Origin: Panopea generosa
Lineage: Eukaryota > Mollusca > Bivalvia > Adapedonta > Hiatellidae
Length of the DNA: 64,000 nt
NCBI GenBank assembly: GCA_029582155.1
Contig: CM055909.1
Location: 18,462,301-18,526,300 of the forward strand
Reading direction: 5' to 3'
The notes below the pieces were generated by a model. It searched no databases. It saw only the letters and a program-made list of their open reading frames with translations, and had not been told where the DNA came from. Each line of letters starts with the position of its first letter. The first letter of the stretch is position 1. Of this stretch, positions 35,041-47,734 are shown piece by piece. The translations under genes were made by a program, and so were the position numbers.

Positions 35041-36905
35041 CCCTCAAGAAATATGGAAACGCAAAACAGGAAGAGATATGAAAACACAACACAAGAAGAG
35101 ATATGAAAACACAACATATTCAACATATTGTAATGTAACTGAATAATGTTGGTAACTCTTGTATTGGTACCACTTTTTCATTTCCAAGTAAGTCCCAATC
35201 CTGAGCTGCGTTTTCATATCCCTTCCTATGTTACGTTTTCATATCTCTTCCTGAGTTGCGTTTTCATATCTCTTCCTGTGTTGCGTTTTCATATCTCTTC
35301 CTGTGCTGCGTTTTCATATCTCTTCCTGTGTTGCGTTTTCATATCTCGCGTTTTCATATATCTTCCTGTGTTGCGTTTTCATATCCCTTCCTGTGCTGCG
35401 TTTTCATATCTCGCGTTTTCATATCTCTTCCTCTGTTGTGTTTTCATATCTCTTCCTGTGCTGCGTTTTCATATCTCGCGTTTTCATATCTCTTCCTCTG
35501 TTGCGTTTTCATATCTCTTCCTGCGTTGCGTTTTCATATCTCTTCCTGTGTTGCGTTTTCATATATCCCTTCCTGTGTTGCGTTTTCATATCTCTTCCCG
35601 TGTTGCGTTTTCATATCTATTCCTGTGTTGCGTTTTCATATCTCTTCCTGTGTTGCGTTTTCATATCTATTCCTGTGTTGCGTTTTCATATCTCTTCCTG
35701 TGTTGCGTTTTCATATCTCGCGTTTTCATATCTCTTCCTGTGCTGCGTTTTCATATCTCGCGTTTTCATATCTCTTCCTCTGTTGCGTTTTCATATCTCT
35801 TCCTGCGTTGCGTTTTCATATCTCTTCCTGTGTTGCGTTTTCATATCTCGCGTTTTCATATCTCTTCCTGTGTTGCGTTTTCATATCCCTTCCTGTGTTG
35901 CGTTTTCATATATATTCCTGTGTTGCATTTTCATATCTTTTCCTGTGTTGCGTTTTCATATATCGCGTTCTCATATCTCTTCCTGTGTTGCATTTTCATA
36001 TCTGTTCCTGTGTTGCGTTTTCATATCTCTTCCTGTGTTGCGTTTTCATATCTCGCGTTTTTATATCTCCTCCTGTGTTGCGTTTACATATCTCACGTTT
36101 TCATATCTCTTCCTGTGTTGCGTTTTCATATCTCTTCCTGTGTTGCGTTTTCATATCTCGCGTTTTTATATCTCCTCCTGTGTTGCGTTTACATATCTCG
36201 CGTTTTCATATCTCTTCCTGTGTTGCAATTATATCTCTTCCTGTGTTGCTTTTCATATCTCGCGTTTTCATATCTCTTCCAGTGTTGCGTTTTCATATCA
36301 CGCGTTTTCATATCTCTTCCTGTGTTGCGTTTATATCTCTTTCTGTGTTGCGTTTTCATATCTCGCGTTTTCATATCTCTTCCCGTGTTGCGTTTTCATA
36401 TCTCTTCCCGTGTTGCGTTTTCATATCTATTCCTGTGTTGCGTTTTCATATTTATTCCTGTGTTGTGTTTTCATATCACGCGTTTTCATATCTCTTTCTG
36501 TGTTGCGTTTTCATATATCGCGTTCTCATATCTCTTCCTGTGTTGCGTGTTCATATCTCTTCCTGTGTTGCGTTTTCATATCTCTTCCTGTGTTGCGTTT
36601 TCATATCCCTTACTGTGTTGCGTTTTCATATCTCGCGTTTTCATATCTCTTCCTGTGTTGCGTTTTCATATCTCGCGTTTTCATATTTCTTCCTGTGTTG
36701 CGTTTATATCTCTTCCTGTGTTGCGTTTTCATATCTTGCATTTTCATTTCTCTTCCTGTGTTGCGTTTTCATATCTCGCGTTTTTATATCTCTTCCTGTG
36801 TTGTGCTTTCATATCTCTTCCTGTGTTGCGTTTTTATATCTTTCGTTTTCATATCTCTTCCTGTGTTGCGTTTTCATATCTTTTCCTGAGTTGCGTTTTC
36901 GTAGT
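35041..36905. repeat. 25-bp minisatellite with 15-bp variant units and an inverted leader
   Basis: From about 35190 to 36905 the unit GTTTTCATATCTCTTCCTGT+GTTGC (25 bp) repeats with frequent 15-bp short units GTTTTCATATCTCGC. Just upstream, at 35060-35120, two or three units occur in the opposite orientation (GAAGAGATATGAAAACACAA). The unit has no stop in any + frame and 25 is not a multiple of 3, so frames of 594, 550 and 528 codons exist in all three + frames. They are artefacts, not a protein. The array sits in the interval where copy 1 has its second lectin exon. Confidence 0.93.
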
Positions 36906-38270
36906 TAAAATTCATTATTTACTGAAATAGATATTTTAAATTGGATAAATGAAAATATTTTTTTAGAAACCCTTTTCATGGAAAAATGAAGACAAACAAT
37001 ATTACGTGTCATAAAAGAATCAGAGATAATAGATATTTATCTCTGATTTTTGTATGTCCAATGAAATATCTTATTTAACTGACATATCGGAAAATTCATT
37101 AAACAATCAAATTGAATAATACGTGAGAGAATGTTGTTTTTGTGTATTGTGCGCGTGCCTTCGATAACACTCTCTTTGTTAGTTCTTCCCCTCCACTCAC
37201 GTGTTGCTCCAAAATTTATTTCTAGTTTTCTTTCAAATTCACGTGTTTTTTTTAAAGAAACTAATGTATCAATCAATTAAACACCATACTTATTGTAATA
37301 ATTTATATTTCTCTTTATTTCATTATCACCAATGCCTTTTGTCATATATTTGTATATTTTGCCACAAATTTGTAATTTATAACTACGACTAAGAGAAGTA
37401 TCTTATAAGCATTATGCTTTCGTTCTTATATATATTGTTGCTCACCAATAGTTTATATATTGTATTTATATTTAGAAATGAAATATCGTTCACGGAGAGA
37501 ATAAATGAGTTACAAAATGGTAATTGAATAAAATATTCGATTATAAGCATTCGGTCTTCAGTGTAAATTCAATGAAAACGGGAAATAATCTATTTTGTCA
37601 TTGTGTTTTAACCTCAATCCTTTATTTCTATAAAATGTACGACTATAATTATGTTTGTATTTAGATAAAACATGTTTAAATCAAGTCGATTTTTCACAGT
37701 AACTTATTGCTTTAGATGCATCAATTGTTTCTGTTCAGTAATGATAGAATGTTCATTGAATCACCAAGAGGAAGGTCCCATTCCAAAATAATGGTTGATT
37801 CTGTCCTTGTAATTTATCTTATTTATGAGAAATTTAAAGAAAATATAAAGGTCGACATTTTCCGTTTTATTCGTTAAAGTTTTAGCAAAAAACGATACTG
37901 TTCCAATGAGTGTATTTGGTAAAAAAAAATACATTATAGCGACAAAATACAATATATTATGTTATTTACGAAAATACCCATACTATATGATGGTATAAAT
38001 GTGCTGTTTACTTTAATTCACGAATAAAGACAGTTATTTATATCTACATCGATGATAAAACCATAGACTTTGTAAATATTAACAATTATTTTGTAATTCA
38101 CAATGTGATCATAGTATTTATATTGTAATATTATATGTATAAAATCCAAATGTTTGTAAAATCTCCAGAAATGGGGGAATAAAAGTTGATAATAATACAA
38201 TGCAACTGCGCGTACATTTTTATACAGGACCATACACATTGTATAAAAAGTAAGCTTGTTATATTTCCAG
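36906..38270. other. Intron sequence before the PAN exon, copy 2
   Basis: AT-rich sequence. The last 60 bp (GCGCGTACAT to TTATATTTCCAG) align with the same position in copy 1. No other exon is seen. Confidence 0.55.
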
Positions 38271-38485
38271 CAAAAGTCAGCTATATTCCATCAAGTCGAG
38301 GAACTGGTAGCATAATCAAGACCCAGACCGCCCAGTCGGCCTCACAGTGTTGCTACGTGTGTCTTAGAACAGTCGGTTGTCTGAGTGTGAATGTCAACAC
38401 AACTTCGTCACTTTGTAGCTTGTTGTCATCACGAAATACTGCAACCAGTCTCACCAAAGACATTTCTCACTATTCCGTCCAGTAA
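38271..38485 (+). CDS. PAN/Apple-domain terminal exon, lectin/PAN gene copy 2
   Basis: Same length, acceptor (TATATTTCCAG), entry phase 1 and stop position as 19300-19514. It encodes KVSYIPSSRGTGSIIKT, then QCCYVCLRTVGCLSVNVN, SSLCSLLSS and ISHYSVQ, with all cysteines kept. The reading frame is intact, with roughly one residue in four changed from copy 1. This argues that both copies were under selection for some time. In copy 2 it can be spliced to the first lectin exon in phase, but that would skip half of the lectin domain. Confidence 0.82.
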
Positions 38486-40873
<2,388 letters not shown>

Positions 40874-41004
40874 GAGGCAGAATGACAATGAGACATAATG
40901 TCGTAACTCAATTATCACCGAGACTGGTGTCGGGCGGGGTTTCGAAATCACGATACTGGGTTGACAGTCGGACGCATTACTATCTAAGTAAACGGTACAC
41001 GTGC
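40874..41004 (-). mobile_element. Family A SINE fragment
   Basis: GACAATGAGACATAATGTCG, then GAGACTGGTGTCGGGCGGGG, TTTCGAAATCACGA and GACAGTCGGACGCATTAC match the minus strand of the family A head and proximal body (compare 47100-47232). The 3' half is missing. Confidence 0.75.
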
Positions 41005-41087
41005 ATTTGCATTCAAATGGTATTTTAATCATTATGATGTTATTTTTGATTAAACCTAAAACGGTATTTGACCACAATTCATTTTAA

Positions 41088-41578
41088 AGCAACACATCCA
41101 CGCTTGAACTTTTTAAAAAAAAAAAATAATTGAGTTATGAGCACATTTCCCATACAAACATATGATCAATTAGCTGTATATGAGCATTTAAACTCAATCC
41201 CGAACAAAATGATGCCCAAATTATAATGCGTGACTAACACTTTATAAAACAATCGTGTAACTCACCCGAGTAAAAAAAATAATGTCAAAATGACTTTCAA
41301 GGCAGGTAAAGTACACTACGCACTAAAACGTGAAGTTTTTTAATACGACTCGCATAATTCAATTTGAATCCAAGTTGGAATCCTCGGCAATTTAAAAATA
41401 ATTTATAAAGCGTTTGTCACGCTTTATAATTTGGACATCTTTTTTATAATTCTAAATCGTTCTGGATAGTGTTTGTTAGCACATATACAACTCACTGACC
41501 ATATATTTATGTATGGGAAATGTGCTCACAACTCAATTGAAAAACTTTTTAAAAAAGTTTAAACGTGGATATGTTGCT
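41088..41578. mobile_element. MITE with ~105-bp terminal inverted repeats and TTAA flanks
   Basis: The left end TTAA|AGCAACACATCCACGCTT and the right end ATGTTGCT|TTAA belong to long inverted repeats of about 105 bp. Both arms contain GAGCACATTTCCCATACA or its complement, and AACTCAATTGA-like words. TTAA lies on both sides (41084-41087, 41579-41582), as for piggyBac-type insertion, although a TA duplication is also compatible. No transposase is encoded. The arms could fold into a long hairpin when transcribed. Confidence 0.8.
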
Positions 41579-41582
41579 TTAA

Positions 41583-42719
41583 CAACTTATTTAAAAGTAC
41601 CTCGTGTTATTATACCATAACATGGTGTTGTTACAACAGCTTAATATGTATTGCATACCAGTTTAATATATAAGAGGCTCTAACTTTTAAAAAAATAACT
41701 TAAAACTGAACGTAAGTCAAAATATTTTTTTTAAGGTAGCTCGCGGGTTTACACATGGATTTTCGAAAGTCGTCGGATTTTAATGATACTTTCGGTGATT
41801 GTTGGAACACATCTTGTCTTTTATATGATGTTAATTTTTTGGCCGAAAATATGGCGATTTTGACGTCAGTGGCGCCCCCTGGCGACAACCTATATATTCG
41901 CCGTTTTCTACGTTTCGGCGGTCTAGTTCGATCATTAATCGGCCGATTTTTAAAATATAAGCACTCACTTGAATAGGACACTATCCTATAAGAATTTAGG
42001 TACAGTTGTATGCATTAATAAACATTAATACGCGCAGTGAACGCTTGTTCATGAATGAAGGTGATCATTTGCCTCCGGGGCAGGAGTAGAGGATGAATAA
42101 GATCATGAATAAATACTCGCTTTAAATATCCCATTGTGTTTGAGACTTTTAGTCAAACCTTTGCTGGGGACCTAGACTGACGAGCGTCACTGACCTTGTT
42201 TGTACAAGGATTATTAGATTTGTATATTATTTTACTGATCTTAAAAAAAAACCCGTTAAAATCAATATGCTGTAATATTTATAAACATCTGATTAGGGTC
42301 TATCATAACTAAGAGGTATTTAGTTTATTACACGATATTAATGCTATGACTATAAAACGAAAATAAAAATGCACAAAATGAAACATGTTTGTAGTTAAAA
42401 TATTTATTTCAGAACGGATTATCAAACTTTAGGAAGTAATCTCAGTACTATTATATGTCTTTAAGAATTTTTTTTTCATGCCGTAAAACACCATTTATTT
42501 CATATGTGTGGCGATTGAGTAATTCAAAACAATGAAATGCTAATTATGCTGTATTTACATAATTATCAACCAATTACATTATTTAATCTCTTTATTCAAT
42601 AAATATACCGCACGTAAAGTGTAACTTTCCGCATTGTTTTCATGAAACGTATTGTGGTAGTGTTTTGGTCAGTGACCTATCCACATTATTGTTTTTAAGT
42701 CACTGGCTTTGATCTGTAA
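41583..42719. other. Gene-free stretch
   Basis: AT-rich. A slightly GC-richer patch at 41730-41980 is open on both strands (73 and 93 codons), but neither product shows a family motif; it may be another dispersed repeat. Nothing else is recognised. Confidence 0.45.
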
Positions 42720-43060
42720 GAATACAGAATACAGAATTGTTTATTTCTGATTTAAGCATATTACACAGCTTATCATCACAAATAATAACATATCAATACA
42801 TCAATACATGTGCATTCATAGGAAAACAAAGCGTGAAAATTCAAATACAGGTTATATAAACGAGAGTGAATATGACAATCAGATTGATAAGTCATAGTAT
42901 TTAATGTTAATGTCCTTTCTTGAGAAGCTTTTATTATATATTTTGCTAAGTTATCTAAAAATAATTCCAATCTCATTATAATATATGTATTTAAAGCATT
43001 TTCATTGGACAACGTCAATTTTTTAAAGACTTTTATTTTTCGATAAAACCTGTGAGAGTG
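42720..43060 (-). mobile_element. 3' end of a second non-LTR retrotransposon (truncated)
   Basis: On the minus strand, a coding-like stretch ending in FLDNLAKYIIKASQERT resembles the extreme C-terminus of the LINE ORF2 at 4470-4520 (SIARYLLNAFKRRKEIL). It is followed by an AT-rich 3' UTR and a TGTATTC repeat tail (42720-42735). This would be a 5'-truncated copy of a related family. The protein match is short, hence moderate confidence. Confidence 0.5.
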
Positions 43061-44639
43061 TTTTCTCCGTTTTATAGATTTCTTTGGTTTCAGCGATTTA
43101 ACCGGGCGTCACAATCAGACCATAGTTGTTTTGAGAATCAATGAAGTAGGTCATAAAATTTTAAGATTTTAGATGTATAGTGTACCACTGAACACCACCC
43201 TGGTTTCCGAACGTGAATGCTAGTCGTTGACAAAAATTTCGACAGACCAATTTATTCAACAGGAAAAATGAAATAGAAACATTCACATATAGCTGAAGTT
43301 CAGAAGCAGACGATCGTGAGACAAATACACAAACCTTGCACGTAAATATCGTTTAAAAATTTACCAAATTCGGATTCTCCATCAATGAGCGTGGATTTGT
43401 ATGACAAAAACTAAACATGACGTTAGCATCTACACTGTGTGGGTATTTCATGGAATTATTGATTTTTTATTTGTTTAAATCGAGAGATAAATGGCGGGTG
43501 TTTAATATTTTTACTAACAAATATTTCGTCATTTTACAATATACCAACTATTGTTACAGAGTTCATCTGATAATGGAAATAGTAGCCGTTACGATATTAT
43601 TGGATATTAGATCTAGAGAATTTGATGTCAACCAGGACAGAGGTGATGTATTCTTACGCATTTACTTTGCAGTATTTAGTTATTTTTTTTTTATTTTTTT
43701 TTTTCATTCACTTGAGGCTTCTCAAATTTAATATAATCATCAGGACTAAAAATATAAGGATTAAATTCGGACTTTATTTGATTTGTGCGTGATTCCACAT
43801 TCTTTACACATGCATAAAAACCAGAAAAAAATAATTTAATCCTATATTCTAACTTTATTACAATTCAGTAATTGAATGAATTTAAAAACACCTGGGTTAT
43901 AATAATAATATTTTGGTACAAATTGTCTCCTTAAGTTTGAATAATGATCACATATCATGATAAAGTGGAACTTATCTTCAATATCTTGCCTTTTGCGAAC
44001 TATACATTTTCTATCTTGTCTTTAAGAACCAAGTGATATAAATTAAGTATCCAAATTATACATACTCTTTAATCAATTTCCTTTTTATGTCCGCTGAATT
44101 ATATTACAACAAGGACATTAAAACATAAATTTGTGCGAAAAAATAAACCATTAAATAATTGTTTGAATCCCAAACGAAGCAACTGAAATGTCTTAAATAG
44201 TCCCACATGTTTCAAATTGTGTCACTCTTATTTTTTAAAACAGCCTATAAAATAATTTAATTATTAAGTTCGTTCTTAATTATTAAGAAGTACGTCACCA
44301 CTGCGCATACATGAATGACATTGCGCAGACTTCGCCCTTACTCAATTTAAACAAGTCATGTACAGACTACAAAGCCCGGGCAAGCTTTTCTTAGAAACGC
44401 CTAAGCAACGGATGAATTTTCAAACATCGATAAGCTCAGCTTTCAAAATAGCTCCGCTAAGAGTTACATAAACTGACAGAACTAAGCCCGCTTGCTTTCT
44501 GTGGTCGCTCCCTTTGAGTTTCTAAATTTTTAATTTTTTACTTAATGAACACTTACTATTACATAGTATATGACTATACACATATATATACAAAAATATT
44601 TTTTGAAAAAAGGGGGAAAATTGTGCAAGTTTTTCCTAT
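43061..44639. other. Gene-free stretch
   Basis: No gene is recognised. A 104-codon frame at 43417-43731 is AT-rich, ends in poly-Phe from a T run and has no motif. A GC-richer patch at 44290-44520 may be a dispersed repeat. Confidence 0.45.
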
Positions 44640-45837
44640 TTCAATACTCTTTTTGTAACTGTTAATCATTTAAAAGGTGACAGAATTGTAACTGTTTCCT
44701 TGTACACTATTTCAAATAGAGTTGTTTCCCTTTTACCATTACATACTCTAAGTCTTAATAATTCAATTAAACTACAGTTGTTTCCCTTTAACCGTTATTA
44801 AATACAATTACACTATTTCAACTGAACTAGAGTCGTTTCCTTTCGACGATAATACACTTTAAGCCATAATATTTCAACTGAGCTAGAGTTGTTTCCCTTT
44901 TACCATTACAGACTGTAAGTCTGAATAATTCAACTAAACTACAGTTGTTTCCCTTTAACCGTTACTAAATACAATTACACTATTTCAACTGAACTAGAAT
45001 TGTTTCCCTTTCACCATTATATACTATAAGCCATACTTATTCAACTGAAGTTATTTCCCTATGACCAATATATATTTATAAAACATAATAATTCAACTGA
45101 ACTAGATTTGTTTCCAACAAACCGTTATTAATTATAGCTACAATATTTCAACTGAACTAGAGTTGTTTCCGTTTGACCATTATAGAAAATAAATAATAAT
45201 AACTCAATTGAACTAGAGTTGTTTCTCTTTGACCATTATAAAGTTGTTTCCGTTTGACCATTATATACTATAAATCATAATAATTCAACTGAACTAGAAA
45301 TGTTTCCTTTTGACTTTTATTGACCATAAGCGATAAATAATTCAACTGAACTAGAGTTGTTTCCCTTTGAATATTATTAACCCAACCAGATTTGATTCGA
45401 ATTAACCATAATAGACTATAATTCATACTTATTCAACTGAATTAGAATTGTTTTCCTTTGACCTTAATAAAATATAGTTACACTTTTTCAACTGAACTAG
45501 AGTAATTTCCATTTGTACATTATAAATCATAATAATTGAACTGAACTAGAGCTGTTTCCCTTTGACAAATATTGAACATAGTTACACTTGTTACACTTTT
45601 ACAATTGAACTCGAGTTTATTCCCTTCGACATGTATATAAGTATAATAAAGTTACACTTGTTCAATTGAAATAGATTTGTTTCCATTTGACCATTATAGA
45701 CTTTAAGTCCGTATAATTCAATTGAACTAGAGTTGTCTCCCTTTGACAATTATATATTATAAGTCATAATAATTCAACTGAAATAGAGTTGTTTCCCGTT
45801 GGCAATATTGAAAATAGTCACACTAAACAAAACTAGA
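44640..45837. repeat. Degenerate ~56-60-bp tandem array
   Basis: The repeated words are TTCAACTGAACTAGAGTTGT, TTCCCTTTGACCATTATA and TATAAGTCATAATAA, with a period of about 56-60 bp and roughly 20 diverged copies. There are stops in all frames. TTCAACTGAACTAGAGTTG is partly self-complementary. Confidence 0.85.
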
Positions 45838-46258
45838 GTTTGACATTGACCTTTGAGGTACGGGTCTGGGTCTTACGTGCGACATATCATGTCATCTTGA
45901 TCAATGGAATCAAGTTAAAGACAAAATTACAAACCAGGCACCAATTAATAGTGTGACCTTGACCTTTTAGGAAACATCCTTGGTCACTTCATTATGTCAT
46001 TTTGTTCAACTGAGCCAAGTATTTTTGAATTTTTTCCAGGTGACAGAGTTACAGAACGGACATGAAATATCATACAGACTCAAAGTGTCGTCAAACAAAC
46101 TTGAATTATGACCTTGACCTTTGAGGTACGGGTGTTGGTCTTATTCGCGACACATCGTCATGTTATTGATCATTTGTAGCAAGTATTAACAAAATCCATA
46201 TATGTATGATTAAGTTACAGGCCGGACATGAAATACCGGACGAAAGGACGGACGGACG
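45838..46258. repeat. Diverged units of the 168-bp repeat family
   Basis: Two to three units with TTGACCTTTGAGGTACGGGT, GTCATGTTATTGATCATTTG and TGATTAAGTTACAGGCCGGA. They end in a GGAC tract (46240-46258) that leads into the ~355-bp repeat. It is the same family as 47735-49262. Confidence 0.8.
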
Positions 46259-46612
46259 GACGTTCCGCTGGAAGTGATGTTGTGGGGTGCGGTTTTTATA
46301 TGTTATAAAAACATCTTTTTTTTTCATAAAAGAAAAAAAAACCTATTTCCTTTCTAACCCTAATGTCACAAACCTTGAGATCCAACCTTAATAACACTAA
46401 AAAAGAATGGAAAAATGTTAAAAAAAAGTAAAAGAAAAATGTTTAAAAAAATGGAATTAACCCCACAATGCCATTCTGTACGCATATGGCATTTGTGGGG
46501 TGCACATTTTAACCCCACAAGTACCAATGCACCCCACAATGCCATTCTGTACTGGCAACGCAACCCACAATTCATCCCGACACATACGGATAGACAGACG
46601 GGCGGACGGACG
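46259..46612. repeat. ~355-bp repeat, copy 1
   Basis: Starts GGAAGTGATGTTGTGGGGTG, contains a TTATAAAAACATC palindrome, an A-rich tract, and three spaced CCCACAATGCCATTCTGTAC-type blocks, and ends in a GGAC-rich tract. Copies follow at 46613 and 49495. Frames on both strands are repeat shadows. Confidence 0.8.
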
Positions 46613-47300
46613 TTCTGGTGGAAGTGATGTTGTGGGTTGCGGTTTTTATATGTTATAAAACATCTTTTTTTTCATAAAACAAAACAAAACCTATTTTCTT
46701 TCTAGCCCTAATGTCACAAACCTTGAGATCCAACCCTAATGACACTAAAAAAGAATGAAAAAGGTGAAAAAAAAGTAAAAAAAAGATGTGGAAAAAATGG
46801 CATTAACCCGACAGTGCCATTCTGTACGCATTTTCGCACTTGTGGTGTGAACATTGCATCCAACAAGTACCAAAAAAACCCACAATGCCATTCTGTACTG
46901 GCAACGCAACCCACAAATGACGCTCCAGACGCACGGACAGACGGTTGGTTGGTTGGTTGAATATTTAGCATCATTTTAATGCCATCGAGGGCTAACAGAC
47001 GATCAGTTAACCTAACCACTGTTTCCTGTGATTAACCAGTACTTAAGCACACCCCATCTCCGCAAGTAACTGATAACTTTCCCACTTGAATCAGTGGTGA
47101 GAGACGAATGATAATGAGACACAATGTCGTATATCAATCATCATGGAGACTGTTGCCGGGCGGGGGATTCGAACTCACGACCCCTGGATTGATAGTCAGA
47201 CGCGTTACCGACTGAGCTAATCGGGCCCGGCTACGGACAGACGGACGGACGGACACTGCGATTACTATATGCCACCCCAAAAAGTTTTTGAGGGCATAAA
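46613..47300. repeat. ~355-bp repeat, copy 2, split by a SINE
   Basis: This is the same repeat as copy 1, interrupted at 46944 by a family A SINE with a 12-bp target duplication. It resumes at 47245 and ends with GCGATTACTATATGCCACCC, a weak hairpin and GGGCATAAAA, directly followed by the AAC minisatellite. Confidence 0.8.
46945..47232 (-). mobile_element. tRNA-derived SINE, family A, full length with target duplication
   Basis: The minus strand begins with AGCCGGGCCCGATTAGCTCA, has a B box GTGAGTTCGAATCCCCCGCC, carries the family body and ends in CCAACCAACC repeats. It is flanked by ACGGACAGACGG on both sides (46933-46944 and 47233-47244), so retroposition into the older repeat is clear. 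Confidence 0.92.
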
Positions 47301-47590
47301 AACAACACTATGGACAACGTTAACAACATTAACAACAAAAAATCTCACCATGAACAACGTTATGACAACAAAAACAACAACATACACAACATTAACATCA
47401 TCAACAGCAAAACAACACCATAAACAACATTAACAACATCAACAACAGAACAAAAACCAAAATGGACAACGTTAACAACACCAACAACAAAAAAAGTATG
47501 AAAGATAACATTAACAACTGTTAACAACACCAACAACAAAACAACAACATAGAAAACAATAGAAACAACAATAAATGTCATTATTAAGTG
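47301..47590. repeat. AAC-rich minisatellite, block 1
   Basis: Degenerate ~36-bp units built from ACCATGGACAACGTTAACAA and CATCAACAACAAAACAAC. It starts immediately after the hairpin end of the preceding repeat. Confidence 0.85.
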
Positions 47591-47734
47591 TCACATGCCC
47601 CCCTAATGGTCTGTGAAAAATAAAAATATATGATATAATAGGAAACGATGTATCCATGAATATCAAGAGTAATGGACTAATGGACTAATGTTTCAGACTA
47701 GACATGTAATTTCAATTTTACATTAAAGCATAAC

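Noticed and set aside
35146..36930. Three overlapping + frames of 594, 550 and 528 codons (Phe/Ser/Cys/Leu-rich)
   Set aside because: All three frames are open because the 25-bp unit has no stop in any frame; this is a minisatellite, not a protein.
41700..41981. Frames of 73 (+) and 93 (-) codons overlapping each other
   Set aside because: Open on both strands over the same GC-richer patch, with no domain; more likely chance or a dispersed repeat.
43417..43731. 104-codon frame with hydrophobic ends
   Set aside because: AT-rich composition and a poly-Phe end from a T run; no motif or exon signals.
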